Origin: Streptomyces sp. PTY087I2
Lineage (GTDB): Bacteria; Actinomycetota; Actinomycetes; Streptomycetales; Streptomycetaceae
NCBI RefSeq assembly: GCF_001687325.1
Contig: NZ_LZRD01000014.1
Span: forward strand, 1-64,000
DNA length: 64,000 nt
Direction: 5' to 3'
Under the pieces are notes generated by a model that made no database searches, was not told where the DNA came from, and saw only the letters and a list, made by a program, of their open reading frames with translations. Position numbers and translations under genes: made by a program. Below, piece after piece: positions 15,735 through 25,331 of the stretch. How positions within the stretch are numbered: the stretch's first letter is position 1; every line of letters starts with the position of its first letter.

Positions 15735-17924
15735 TCAGCTGCCCACGGGAACGCGCTCCCCGGCGGGCTTCTTCTCCGCGAGCGCCGCGTCGCCCTCCTT
15801 GATGCCGAAGCGCGCGTACACCTTCTGAAGGGGACCCGGAGCCCACCAACTGGCGCGCCCCATCAGCTTCATGACGGCCGGCACCAGCAGGATGCGGACC
15901 ACCGCCACGTCCAGCAGGATGGCGATCACCATGCCGACGCCGAACAGGGTCATGGTGAGCACACCGCTGGTCGCCATCGCCGCGAGCGGCACGCACATCA
16001 GCAGGGCCGCGCTGACGATCAGCTTGCCGATGCTCTGGAGGCCGGTCGCCACGGCGGCGGTCGGGTCGCCGAGCTGGTCGTACTGTTCCCGGATCCGGGA
16101 CACGAGGAAGACCTCGTAGTCCATGGAGAGGCCGAAGATCAGGGCGAACAGCATGATCGGCATGTTGGGTTCGATGTTGCCGGTCGGGTCGAACCCGATC
16201 AGGTCGGCCAGGTGCCCGTCCTGGAAGATCCAGACCAGGATGCCGAAGGTGGCCGACAAGGACAGCAGGTTCATGGCGATGGCCTTGAGCGGCAGCAGCA
16301 CCGAGCCGAAGGCCAGGAAGAGCAGGATGTACGTCGCGATGGCGATGTACAGGAGCATCCACGGCAGTACGTCGCCGAGCGCGTCCAGCGTGTCGTCGAA
16401 GACCGCGGTCTCCCCGCCGAAGTACACCGTGGAGCCCGCCGGCCGCTCCACCGCACGCAGATCGTTCACCAGGTCGCGCGCCTCGGAGGAGACCGCCACC
16501 CCGTCGAAGCTGACGGAGACCCGGCCCGAGGTGCCTTCCGCCCCGCTGATCTGGGCGTCCTTCGCCCCGGGAACCTTCGCGAGCCGCTCGGCGTACGCCT
16601 GGAGCGCCGCACCCTGCTCCGGGGACTTCGCGTCGCCGGGGAGCTTCAGCAGGGCGTCGATGGACTTGACGCCGTCGCCCTCGAAGTCCCGCTCCATGAT
16701 GTTGTGGACCTGGCGGCCCTCCGCGCTGTCGGGCAGCTGCCGCGCGTCGTTGGCGCCGAAGTCGATCCGCAGGAACGGCACCGCGAGCGCCAGCATCACC
16801 GCAAGGGCGACCACGGTGACGGCGACGGGACGGCGCATCAGACCGTGCGCCAGCCGGAACCAGGGGCCCTCGTCCTTCGCCGCCGGGGCCGAGGCGCTCT
16901 TCTTGCGGCGCAGGGAGAGCGCGTTGACCTTCGGGCCCATCACCGCGAGCGCGGCGGGCAGCGCGATGATCGAGAAGAAGACGGAGAGCACGACTGCCGC
17001 GACGCCGCCGTACGCCATGGACTTGAGGAAGGCGAAGGGGAAGAAGGTCATGCCGAACAGAGCGACCGCCACGGTGATGCCGGAGACCATGACGGTCCGG
17101 CCGGCGGTGGCGACCGTACGCGAGAGTGCTTCCTCGCCGGTGTGTCCGGCGTCCAGCTCCTCGCGGTAGCGGCTGACGATCAGCAGGCCGTAGTCGATGG
17201 CCACGGCCAGACCCAGAATCGTGACCAGGCTCATCGCGAACACCGACACGTCGGTGAACTGGGCGATGACCCTCAGCACCGCCATGGAGCCGAGGATGGA
17301 CAGCCCTCCCACGAAGAGCGGGAGGCTGGCCGCGGCGAGTCCGCCGAAGACCACGACCAGCAGAATGAACAGGACCGGGAAGGAGAAGCCCTCGGCCACG
17401 GCGAGGTCCTCGCCGATCTGCTCACCGGCCTGGAAGCCGGTGGGGACGGGGCCGCCGCGGAAGGTCTCGTACCCCTCGACGTCCAGCTGGTCCTTGACCT
17501 TCTTGTACGACGCCTCCTTGGCGTTGTCGTCGCTGCCCTTCAGGTTCATCGCCACATAGGTGGCGTGCCGGTCCCGGCTGACCTGAGCGGGCATCTTGGT
17601 CATCCAGTAGTGCGCCGCACCGGTCACCGCGGACTCGGGCAGCGAGGAGATCTTGCCGACGACCGCCTCCTGGAAGGCGGGGTCGTCGACCGTCCTGTCC
17701 TTGCTGCGGTAGACCACGACCGCGTCCGGCGCGCGCTGCGGGAACGCCTCCTCGGCCAGGAGCGCCGCCTTGCGGCTCTCCGAGTTCGGGTCCTCGAAGC
17801 CCCCGGGCTTCATGTCGCCGAAGACGCCGAGGCCGTACACCCCCGAGAAGACAGCGAACACCAGTGTGAGGATCAGCAGCGGTTTGCGCCCCCGGTAAAT
17901 GAAGCGCCCCAACGTCTCGAACAT
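15735..17924 (-). CDS. MMPL-family (RND-like) membrane exporter
   Basis: A 729-residue MMPL/ActII-ORF3-type transporter with twelve predicted membrane helices in two related halves: helix 1 (LLILTLVFAVFSGVYGLGVF), a large extracytoplasmic loop up to about residue 170, five helices, a second loop, then five more. Motifs typical of the family are VAIDYGLLIVSRYREEL in the first half and GLSMDYEVFLVSRIREQY in the second, both with the conserved Asp-Tyr pair used in proton coupling. It exports lipophilic products. It is divergent from the TetR gene at 18188 with two palindromes between them, so it is probably repressed by that TetR. Confidence 0.94.
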   Translation of the reverse strand: MFETLGRFIYRGRKPLLILTLVFAVFSGVYGLGVFGDMKPGGFEDPNSESRKAALLAEEAFPQRAPDAVVVYRSKDRTVDDPAFQEAVVGKISSLPESAVTGAAHYWMTKMPAQVSRDRHATYVAMNLKGSDDNAKEASYKKVKDQLDVEGYETFRGGPVPTGFQAGEQIGEDLAVAEGFSFPVLFILLVVVFGGLAAASLPLFVGGLSILGSMAVLRVIAQFTDVSVFAMSLVTILGLAVAIDYGLLIVSRYREELDAGHTGEEALSRTVATAGRTVMVSGITVAVALFGMTFFPFAFLKSMAYGGVAAVVLSVFFSIIALPAALAVMGPKVNALSLRRKKSASAPAAKDEGPWFRLAHGLMRRPVAVTVVALAVMLALAVPFLRIDFGANDARQLPDSAEGRQVHNIMERDFEGDGVKSIDALLKLPGDAKSPEQGAALQAYAERLAKVPGAKDAQISGAEGTSGRVSVSFDGVAVSSEARDLVNDLRAVERPAGSTVYFGGETAVFDDTLDALGDVLPWMLLYIAIATYILLFLAFGSVLLPLKAIAMNLLSLSATFGILVWIFQDGHLADLIGFDPTGNIEPNMPIMLFALIFGLSMDYEVFLVSRIREQYDQLGDPTAAVATGLQSIGKLIVSAALLMCVPLAAMATSGVLTMTLFGVGMVIAILLDVAVVRILLVPAVMKLMGRASWWAPGPLQKVYARFGIKEGDAALAEKKPAGERVPVGS

Positions 17925-17985
17925 CCGAACTCCCTAGATCGCCTTGCCTGTTCGTCGTGTCACAGTCCCCAAGCTACGACGACAG

Positions 17986-17996
17986 TAACAGCGTTA
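17986..17996. promoter_or_regulatory. Short palindrome TAAC-AGC-GTTA upstream of the MMPL gene
   Basis: A perfect 4-bp inverted repeat around a 3-nt centre, the same geometry as the TTAGAC operators but a different sequence. It lies 62 bp before the MMPL start and could be a second operator. Confidence 0.35.
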
Positions 17997-18080
17997 TCAA
18001 TACGCGGCACGACGAATCGGGCGGGCCACCCGGGCCGGAGAGCACGGGTGCACACGCTCTGACCTGGTACTTTGCGCGAG

Positions 18081-18095
18081 TTAGACACTGTGCAA
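18081..18095. promoter_or_regulatory. Imperfect TetR-type operator TTAGAC-ACT-GTGCAA
   Basis: Matches the 15-602 operator in the left half and spacing, with two changes in the right half. It sits in the divergent spacer of the MMPL and TetR genes and is probably the target of the TetR encoded at 18188. Confidence 0.55.
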
Positions 18096-18187
18096 GATTT
18101 TCGGGCCGATGTCAGCCTCGTGTCAGCCCTTCGGGATTCAGCTCCTGCGTGGATCCATTCAAAACACCGTTGCGCTACATTGGGGTC

Positions 18188-18814
18188 ATGGCCAGGCTCA
18201 AGACACATGACGAAGCTCTTCGCCTCAAGCTCATCAACCGCGCCGCCGCCACGGTCTTCGACCGCGGCACGGGCGCGCTGAGCCTGCGCAAGCTGGCTGC
18301 CGACGTGAAGACATCCACCACAGCGGTCTACTCCCTGTTCGGGAACAAGGCCGGGCTGCTCGACAGCCTGTACGAGGAGGCGGTCCGGCTGTTCATCGCC
18401 CGCCTGGGCACCGTCGACTCCTCCGACGACCCCTCGGCCGACGTCGTACGGCTCGGTATCGCCTACCGTGAGTACGCCCTCGCCAACCCTCATCTGTACG
18501 GGATCGTCTTCGCCGACCGCGGCGACTACGAACCGACGCCCGAACGGCGCAGCGAGGCCGGCTCGACCATCCAGCCGCTCGTGGACGCGGTGGTGCGGGG
18601 CCAGGCCGCCGGACAGTTCAAGGAAGGAACGGCCGAGGTCATCGCCCTGTCCTGCTGGGGCGCGGCCCACGGACTGGTCTCCCTGGAACTGTCCGGCAAC
18701 GCCCCGCCGGGACTCGACATCGGGGCCGCCTACGAGGAGACCCTGCACGCCGTGGTCAGCGGCTGGTGTGCCCGCGCCGCGGATTCCGCGGCCCAGGCAC
18801 CCCCCACGGCCTGA
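18188..18814 (+). CDS. TetR-family regulator
   Basis: A 208-residue repressor. The N-terminus MARLKTHDEALRLKLINRAA leads into a TetR helix-turn-helix (ALSLRKLAADVKTSTTAVYSLFGNKAGLLDSLYEEA, residues about 33-67). The C-terminal ligand domain is of the WHG/TetR_C type (YREYALANPHLYGIVFADR). A start at ATG 18188 fits the family. There is only a weak ribosome site, with a TACATT -10-like box 6 nt before the ATG, so the mRNA may be leaderless. It is divergent from the MMPL exporter and presumably relieves repression on binding the product. Its stop is 3 nt from the stop of the convergent KR-DH gene. Confidence 0.9.
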   Translation: MARLKTHDEALRLKLINRAAATVFDRGTGALSLRKLAADVKTSTTAVYSLFGNKAGLLDSLYEEAVRLFIARLGTVDSSDDPSADVVRLGIAYREYALANPHLYGIVFADRGDYEPTPERRSEAGSTIQPLVDAVVRGQAAGQFKEGTAEVIALSCWGAAHGLVSLELSGNAPPGLDIGAAYEETLHAVVSGWCARAADSAAQAPPTA

Positions 18815-18817
18815 GGG

Positions 18818-21235
18818 CTAGGACCCGAGGGCGACGCCCTCTGCCAGGAGCACCTCGCGCCCGGCCCAGGAGCCCCGCCACTCCCCGGGTACCGCACTCC
18901 CGCGCACCAGGTCGATCCGCTGCGCCCCCGGGCTCAGCACCAGCCGCTCGATCGTGAGCGTGCCCGCCGAATCCCGTTCGCGGGAGCGGTCCGTCTCACG
19001 CACGATCGTCTCGACGGCCGCGGGCGACAGCGTGTGAGCGGGCGGGAAAGGCGTCGTCCACAGGTCCGCCGGCGCCACCGGGCGGAGGGCGAACCCTCCC
19101 GCGTCGCCGGGCTCCGGCCGCTCCTCCCGGAACACCACCCCGGCCCAGTCCAGCCACCCGGTGTCCGGCCCGGCCGGTTCCGCCGGTTCCGCCGGCTCCG
19201 GACGGGCGCCGGGCGCCGCGGCGGGAAGCGAGGCGGGCTCGGGCCCGTACACGAGGGTGGCGCTCGCCACCTGCTCACCGGCAGGGTCACGCACCGTGAC
19301 GTCCACCTGCCATACGCCGTCCCGCCGCACGCCCTCGGCCTCCCGGTGCAGCACCAGGCACCCACCGGTGATCCGGAGGCCGGCCAGGCGTACCGCGAAC
19401 CGGTGCACCTCCCGCAGGTGCAGCAGGGGCCAGCCCTCCGGCACCACCCAGTCGCCCGCGGCCACCACATGCTCCAGTACGACACCCACGGGGACGGCCG
19501 GCAGACCTTCGATCCGCAGGTCCGTCAGGCAGGGATGCGCTCCGGCCTCCAGCGTCCACCGCGTGCGCATCGAGCGGAACAGCGCGTACTCCTCGACCTC
19601 GCCGAGGTGGTGGTCCAGCGCATGGAGCCGGGGCAGGTCCGGGTGGCCGGTCAGCATGCCGAAGCCCCGCAGCTGCCCCGGCGCCAGAACGGCCCCGATC
19701 CGGCCCAGGAAGACCGCTTCGTCGGTGTGCCCGGAAGCGATCTCCTCGGCCCAGCGGCGAGCGCCCTCCGCCGGGTCGAGTGTCGAGACGTACCGGACGG
19801 CCGCGGAGTAGTTGGCGATGACGCCGAGACGTTCCCAGGTCGGCCAGCAGAGGGTCTGCACCGGCAGCCCGAGATCGTCGCGGGCCCAGAACCCGAGCCG
19901 GGCCAGCGCCTCGTTGCCCGCCGCGTAGTCGATCTGGCCGACCATTCCGCCCATCCGGCCGGCCAGTGATCCGACATTGCTCAGCAGCTTCAGCGCGGCC
20001 CGCCGTTCGGGCCGGGCGAGGACCGCACGGACCAGCTGGACGAAGCCGGTCACCTTGACGTCCACCGTGCCGACCACGGACGCGGCGGACTTGCGGTCGA
20101 AGCGGGCGGGCTCGTCGATACCGGCGTTGTGCACCACGTACTGCGGGCCGTCGCCGAGCGCGGCGAAGACGCTCTCCACCTGCTCGGCGTCCGTGCAGTC
20201 GCACCGCAGATACGTGATGCGCAGCCCGTCCTCGGCCGCCCGCCGCAGATTGCCGAGGACCGTACGGGCCTCGTCGGCCCGCCGGACCTCCCGGCGCAGC
20301 TCCGCCAGATCGCCCGGGGTGCGCGCCCGGGACATCCGACGCCGCCGCCACAGTGCGAACGCCCCGTCGTCCAGGAAGGCGGTCTCTCCCTCCTCCGGCA
20401 GCTCACCGCGGCCGGTGACCACGACGCGGCAGCCGAAGGTCTCGGCGAACGAGCGGGCGGCGGCGAACCCGACCCCGCGCGCGCCACCGGTGATCAGCAC
20501 CGTGTCCTCGGGACCGGGCGGCCGGGAGCCCGGCGGGCAGTCGGGCGCCGGGCGCCCGGCCAGCACATGGCGTACGCCGTCGCGGTAGCCGACCTCGAAC
20601 TGGGCGGGCGCCACGAACTCCCGCTCGACCGCGTCCGCGACCGCCGTCGCGTCGGCCCGGTCCAGGTCGACCACCACCACGCCCGCCGCGGGGAGTTCCC
20701 GCGGCAGGCACTTGGCGAGTCCGGCCCAGATGCCGCCCAGCGGCTGCGGCACGCGGCCCGGTCCGTGGCCGGCGAGACCGCCGAGGTGGGTCACGGCCAG
20801 ATACACATGGCGGCCGAAGCGCGCTTCCTCGCTCCAGCGGCCGTATGCGGCCTGAATCGCCTCGGTGGTGCGCGCGAGCGCGGACCGCCAGTCGGTGTCG
20901 CCCAGTTCGTACGTCCGGCCCGTCAGATTGAGATCGACGATGCCGTCCCAGCCCTCGGCGGTCAGCGGCGTGCCGGGGTCCGAGCGTACGACCAGCGCGC
21001 CCCGCTCCCCGAGCTCCCCGGCGACGGCGGCCACCAGGGCGGCCGACTCGCCGACCAGCAGGATCCGCCGCCCCGCCAGCGGGCGGTCTGCGGCGGTGCC
21101 GGGGTGCGGGACGGGGACGGCTTCCCAGACGAACCGGCCCACCGGGCGCACGAACGCGTCCGGGTCGAAGGAGGAGAGGTGCGGTCGGAGCGCCGGCAGG
21201 CCGGTCGTCTCCGCGGCGCCGCCGGAAGCCGTCAT
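18818..21235 (-). CDS. PUFA-synthase-like ketoreductase-dehydratase protein (KR-DH), 805 residues
   Basis: Last gene of the long leftward operon. An N-terminal degenerate Rossmann half (residues 40-230) is followed by an active-type KR: VLITGGARGVG (246-256), CDCTDAEQVE, NAGIDEPARF and the catalytic Tyr in QIDYAAGNEAL (Y437). This is the KR type of PfaA and enediyne-like synthases. The C-terminal part (about 540-805) resembles a hot-dog dehydratase domain, with a His-Pro at the place of the DH active site (GAHPCLTD), but is divergent. The start overlaps the P450 stop by 4 nt. It should reduce and dehydrate beta-keto intermediates on a carrier protein in trans. Confidence 0.82.
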   Translation of the reverse strand: MTASGGAAETTGLPALRPHLSSFDPDAFVRPVGRFVWEAVPVPHPGTAADRPLAGRRILLVGESAALVAAVAGELGERGALVVRSDPGTPLTAEGWDGIVDLNLTGRTYELGDTDWRSALARTTEAIQAAYGRWSEEARFGRHVYLAVTHLGGLAGHGPGRVPQPLGGIWAGLAKCLPRELPAAGVVVVDLDRADATAVADAVEREFVAPAQFEVGYRDGVRHVLAGRPAPDCPPGSRPPGPEDTVLITGGARGVGFAAARSFAETFGCRVVVTGRGELPEEGETAFLDDGAFALWRRRRMSRARTPGDLAELRREVRRADEARTVLGNLRRAAEDGLRITYLRCDCTDAEQVESVFAALGDGPQYVVHNAGIDEPARFDRKSAASVVGTVDVKVTGFVQLVRAVLARPERRAALKLLSNVGSLAGRMGGMVGQIDYAAGNEALARLGFWARDDLGLPVQTLCWPTWERLGVIANYSAAVRYVSTLDPAEGARRWAEEIASGHTDEAVFLGRIGAVLAPGQLRGFGMLTGHPDLPRLHALDHHLGEVEEYALFRSMRTRWTLEAGAHPCLTDLRIEGLPAVPVGVVLEHVVAAGDWVVPEGWPLLHLREVHRFAVRLAGLRITGGCLVLHREAEGVRRDGVWQVDVTVRDPAGEQVASATLVYGPEPASLPAAAPGARPEPAEPAEPAGPDTGWLDWAGVVFREERPEPGDAGGFALRPVAPADLWTTPFPPAHTLSPAAVETIVRETDRSRERDSAGTLTIERLVLSPGAQRIDLVRGSAVPGEWRGSWAGREVLLAEGVALGS

Positions 21236-22641
21236 CGGGTACGCTCCCGGACCTGCACGCGCATCCCGCCCTTGGGGAACAGCGTGATGAACGCGCCGCC
21301 GCGGACCGCTTCCCGCTCCACCGAGACCTCGTACCGGCCGAAGACCGCCGCGACCGTCTGCTGGAGCAGCGCGAGTCCCATGCGCTTGCCGATGCACTGG
21401 CGCCGTCCGCCTCCGAACGGCAGGTAGGCCGAGCGGTCCCGATCGGCCGGGGCCCCCGGCCGGAAGCGTTCGGGGTCGAACCGTTCGGGTTCCTCCCACT
21501 GCTCGGGGTTGTAGTGCGCCCCGTACACGGAGACGAGCAGCGGGGTGCCCGCGGGGATGCTGTGACCGGCCAGGACGTCGTCCTCGATCGCCTCACGGGT
21601 GAACTGCCACACCGGCGGGTGCATCCGGAGGCTCTCGTCCACCGCCATCGCGGTGTAGGTGAGGCCGTCCAGCCCGTCGGCGGTCGGCGGGCGGCCGCCC
21701 AGCACCCGGTCGGTCTCCTCCACCAGCCGCTCGCGTACCTCGGGGTGGCGGGCGACTTCGTACACCGTCCAGGTCAGCGACAGCGCTGTCGTCTCGACGC
21801 CCGCCAGGAAGAGGGTGACCAGGTCGGCCCAGAGCGCGTCGTCCGGCAGGTCCGACTCGCGGATGAGCGTGGCGACCTCGCCGCCGACGCCGAGGTCCAC
21901 GTCCCGGGCCGCCTCGGCGACGACCCGCTCCAGGGTCCGCCGGGCCCGAGCGACGCGGCGGCGGTAGGGGGTGGGGAGGAACGACGGGATCGCCTTGTCC
22001 ACCGAGCCGACGTTCTTGAAGATCGCTTCGAGGGCGACCGTGACCGCCGCCGCGAACTCGCCGCCGTCCTGCGAGAGGTCCTTGCCCACCAGAGCGATCC
22101 CCATCACTCGGGAGGTCAGCCTCATCGCCTCCGCGAAGAGGTCGAACGGCTCTCCGGTGCGGGCGTGTTCGGCGAACCGGTCGAGCAGCGCGGCGACCGC
22201 CTCGTCGCTGTGCACGCCCCGGGCGGCGATGGCGTTCGGGGTGAACGCCGAGTTGACGGCCTTGCGGTGAACGCGCCAGTCCCCGTCGTCCAGGGTCAGC
22301 AGCCCGCGTCCCATGAACAGTTCGAACGCCTCGTAGTAGGCGCCGCGCGCGTAGTTGTCGGCGTTGCCCTGGAGCACCCGGCGGATTCCGTCGGGTGCGG
22401 AGATCTGCACGGTCGGGTTGTGCGGCAGGATCGGCAGCTTCACGACGGTGCCGTGGTCGCGCTGGGCGCGCAGCGAGTAGCCGGGCGGATCGGCGGCGTA
22501 CGCGATCGTGGAGACGACCGGCGAGGAGCGCGGGAATCTCGTCGGCCCCTCGACCGGTTTCGCCCGGGCGCCGGTCACCGGGCAGGCGCCGGCTTCCGGG
22601 GCCGCGGGGCCGGTGGCGACGCCGTCGGGCGTGTCGGTCAT
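21232..22641 (-). CDS. Cytochrome P450
   Basis: A 469-residue P450. The haem loop is LPFGGGRRQCIGKRMG with the iron-ligand Cys at 416. The I-helix is LFLAGVETTALSLTW, with the E-x-x-R in VDESLRMHPPVW and PERFDPERF before the haem loop. The first 45 residues are Pro/Ala-rich and hold no membrane anchor, so it is soluble. It is of the class-E (CYP102/CYP4-like) shape, commonly acting on fatty-acyl or hydrophobic chains. ATGA overlaps on both sides tie it to the two KR-DH genes, so hydroxylation or desaturation of the polyketide chain is a fair inference. Redox partners are not encoded here. Confidence 0.95.
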   Translation of the reverse strand: MTDTPDGVATGPAAPEAGACPVTGARAKPVEGPTRFPRSSPVVSTIAYAADPPGYSLRAQRDHGTVVKLPILPHNPTVQISAPDGIRRVLQGNADNYARGAYYEAFELFMGRGLLTLDDGDWRVHRKAVNSAFTPNAIAARGVHSDEAVAALLDRFAEHARTGEPFDLFAEAMRLTSRVMGIALVGKDLSQDGGEFAAAVTVALEAIFKNVGSVDKAIPSFLPTPYRRRVARARRTLERVVAEAARDVDLGVGGEVATLIRESDLPDDALWADLVTLFLAGVETTALSLTWTVYEVARHPEVRERLVEETDRVLGGRPPTADGLDGLTYTAMAVDESLRMHPPVWQFTREAIEDDVLAGHSIPAGTPLLVSVYGAHYNPEQWEEPERFDPERFRPGAPADRDRSAYLPFGGGRRQCIGKRMGLALLQQTVAAVFGRYEVSVEREAVRGGAFITLFPKGGMRVQVRERTR

Positions 22642-25331
22642 GGTGTGGTCTCCTCGGCAGGGTTGCGGCGTCCGCGGTACTCGCCGGTGGTCTGGTTCAC
22701 ATGGCCGAGCACGGCTCCGGTCATGTCCTTGATCTGTAGGACGACGTCCCCGGCCGCGGTGACCGCGACCGACCGGTTCTCCTCGGCGCTCTCCAGATCC
22801 AGGCGTGCGGGGAGGGAGTAGAGCTCGACCCGGGTACCGGCGGCGGCCAGGGAGGCGTCGGTGTGGCCGTCGTACAGGTCGATACGGCGGATGGTCCGCG
22901 GTACCGCGAGCGGGATCCAGTCGCCGTCGCTCCGGTTCAGAACCGAGGTCCGGGCCAGGCCGTCGAGCAGTACGGAGGGCACGACGAGGCCGGAGAACCA
23001 CCGCTCGATGCCCGGCCGGTCCGGAACGTAGCGGGCGCGCCGGCCGTGCGGGTGGGCGCGGGTGTCGCCGGTGGAGACGAAGACGCCGCTCAGCAGGACG
23101 GCGGGGTTGGGCAGGTGGTACGGGTCGGCCACCGGCTCGGCGCCCTGGTCGTCCCAGTGCTCCCAGCGCGGCGCGGTCACCGGTTCGTCCCGCAGCCGTA
23201 CGCGGGCGGAGAAGTGGCGGCGGTCCTTGACGAGCAGTCGGCCTCCGGGGGCCAGCACGTCGCCCGTCACCTCGACGTCGACGACGGACTCGTGCCGCCC
23301 GCTCTCCACGAGGCGCGCGGTGATCTTCTTGGTCTCGCCGCGGCCGGGCCGGTAGACGCGCAGGAACGCGTCGAGCCGGATGTCCTCCAGCACGGCCGGG
23401 ACCCGGCCGGGCACCAGGTGCATGGCGGCCTGCGCGGCGAGTTCGGGGACGAAGGTGCCGGGCAGGGTCGGGTAGCCGTTGACGACGTGCTCGCGCAGAT
23501 AGGCGTCCCGCTCCAGGGAGAAGGTGCGCACCACGGTGAGCCGGCCGGCGCCGCGGTCGACGATGTCGTCGACGAAGAAGTCGGGCGGCGCCGGGCGCAC
23601 GGGGGCCGGGGAAGAGGCGGCCCGGCCGGAGGCGGGGGCCGGGTCCGGGGCGGGGGCACGGCAGAAGTCCAGGTAGCCGGGGGCCGCCCGTTCCATGGTC
23701 GCCCGTTCCGCGTCCCCGAACAGCACGGTGAGCGGGGCCGGTTCGGCCTGGTCGATCTCGTGCAGGAAGTGGCCGATGCCCTCCGGCGTGGGCATGGCGG
23801 TGAACTGCGCGCTCTTCGCCAGGAACCTCCGCATGATCGGGGTCGCCCCGAGGCCGACGTCGCGCCACAGCGTCCAGCCGATGGTGAACTCGCCCGTGCC
23901 CCGGGCCGCGCTGTACGCGGCGGCGGTGTTGAGGTAGTCGTTCGCCGATCCGTAGTCGGTCTCGCCGTTCTGTCCGGTGAAGCCGACGAAGGAGCCGAAG
24001 TTGCACCAGCGGCGGGGCTGCCGGTCGCCGAACGCGGCCTTGAGGTTGGTGTGGGTGCGTACCTTCAGATCACGGACGGCACGGAAGTCGGCGAGGCTCT
24101 TCTTGGCCACGGAGGCGGCCCGGTTGGTGCCCGCGACGTTGAGCAGCAGGTCGACGCCGTCCCGCTCCACCGACTCGATCCGCGCGACGGCCTCCCGTAC
24201 GGCATCCGGATCGCGGAGATCACAGGCGTGGTAGGTCACCCGGTCCGCACCGCAGATCTCCTCGAGCGTGCGCACGGTGGTGCGTACCTCGGCGGCGGCG
24301 GCCAGCCGGTCGTAGGCAGCGTTGGCCTCCCGTACGGTGAGCCGGTCCGGCCCGGTGCTGTGCGTCCGGATGAACTCCTGCCGCCCGATGGCCTCTTCGG
24401 GCTCTCCGGTGCCGAGCGGCGTGGAGCCGATGATGTGGAAGCGCGGCCGGTCCCGGCGGGCCAGCGCCGTGAGGAGCGTCGCCCCGATGCCCCGGCCGCC
24501 ACCCGCCGCGACGACGGTGCGCAGCGGTTCGGGGGATGCCGCGGCGGCTCCCGGGTCCCGGGTGGCCCGGAGCAGGAGGCGGACGCCGCCCGCGAACGCG
24601 ACGACGGGCAGGAGCTGCGGGGCCAGGGACTCCGCCGAGGCGTCGGCCTCGGCGTCCGTCAGCGCGGCGGCCTCGTGGACGACCGCGACCACCGAGGAGT
24701 CCGGCCATTCCAGCGCCAGGCTCTTGGCGAACCCGGAGAACAGCCCGGCGCTCGGGTGCTGCACCCGGTCGGCGTCGATACCGCCCAGGATGACCAGGAC
24801 GAACGACTCGGGCAGCGCGGGGAGCCCGGCGCAGGCCTTCGCGGTACGGAAGAGGGCGTCGTGCAGCCGCAGCAGCCGCTCGGAGGGGCCTTGGAGCTTG
24901 TCCTCCCGGGTCAGGTCGACCACGATACGGACATGGCGCGGGGCTGCGCGCCGGACGGCCTCCTCCAGCGCGTCCTGCTGGGACAGCGGCAACAGTGCCG
25001 TGTCCATGGGCAGTTCGCACGCGCCGAGCGCCGCCAGGTCGTACGTCAGCAGAGCGGTGGACGGCGGGAAGAACGGTGTCGGCGGGCCGGGTTCCCGGCG
25101 CGGCGCGGGGGCGAGACGCAGAACGTGCCGGTCCAGGAGCCGGGGCTCCGCGGGCTCCTCCTCGGCGGCGGGGCGGCGCAGCCGCAGGCTGTGGGCCGGA
25201 CCGCCCGGCTCCGGGGCCCGCTCGATCACCACGGTGGCCGGTCCGGGCCCGGACCGCGCGAGGAAGGCGATCAGTTCCCGGGCGCCCTCGGCGCCCAGCA
25301 GGGTGGTTGCTCCCTGACGCGAGGGGCTCAT
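22638..25331 (-). CDS. PUFA-synthase-like ketoreductase-dehydratase protein (KR-DH), 897 residues
   Basis: Same plan as the 805-residue protein but only distantly similar in sequence. Residues 1-270 are a degenerate half. The KR has AAGGGRGIGATLL (277-283 for the glycines), Asn-Val-Ala-Gly at 398-401, Ser447 and Tyr460 in TDYGSANDYLN. A Pro/Ala linker (555-582) leads to a hot-dog DH with the classical catalytic His in REHVVNGYPTLPGTF (H615), the H-x4-P-type loop of PUFA dehydratases. It is coupled by ATGA overlaps to the KS gene before it and the P450 after it. It probably acts in trans with the AT-ACP and the ER-KS protein. Confidence 0.83.
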   Translation of the reverse strand: MSPSRQGATTLLGAEGARELIAFLARSGPGPATVVIERAPEPGGPAHSLRLRRPAAEEEPAEPRLLDRHVLRLAPAPRREPGPPTPFFPPSTALLTYDLAALGACELPMDTALLPLSQQDALEEAVRRAAPRHVRIVVDLTREDKLQGPSERLLRLHDALFRTAKACAGLPALPESFVLVILGGIDADRVQHPSAGLFSGFAKSLALEWPDSSVVAVVHEAAALTDAEADASAESLAPQLLPVVAFAGGVRLLLRATRDPGAAAASPEPLRTVVAAGGGRGIGATLLTALARRDRPRFHIIGSTPLGTGEPEEAIGRQEFIRTHSTGPDRLTVREANAAYDRLAAAAEVRTTVRTLEEICGADRVTYHACDLRDPDAVREAVARIESVERDGVDLLLNVAGTNRAASVAKKSLADFRAVRDLKVRTHTNLKAAFGDRQPRRWCNFGSFVGFTGQNGETDYGSANDYLNTAAAYSAARGTGEFTIGWTLWRDVGLGATPIMRRFLAKSAQFTAMPTPEGIGHFLHEIDQAEPAPLTVLFGDAERATMERAAPGYLDFCRAPAPDPAPASGRAASSPAPVRPAPPDFFVDDIVDRGAGRLTVVRTFSLERDAYLREHVVNGYPTLPGTFVPELAAQAAMHLVPGRVPAVLEDIRLDAFLRVYRPGRGETKKITARLVESGRHESVVDVEVTGDVLAPGGRLLVKDRRHFSARVRLRDEPVTAPRWEHWDDQGAEPVADPYHLPNPAVLLSGVFVSTGDTRAHPHGRRARYVPDRPGIERWFSGLVVPSVLLDGLARTSVLNRSDGDWIPLAVPRTIRRIDLYDGHTDASLAAAGTRVELYSLPARLDLESAEENRSVAVTAAGDVVLQIKDMTGAVLGHVNQTTGEYRGRRNPAEETTP

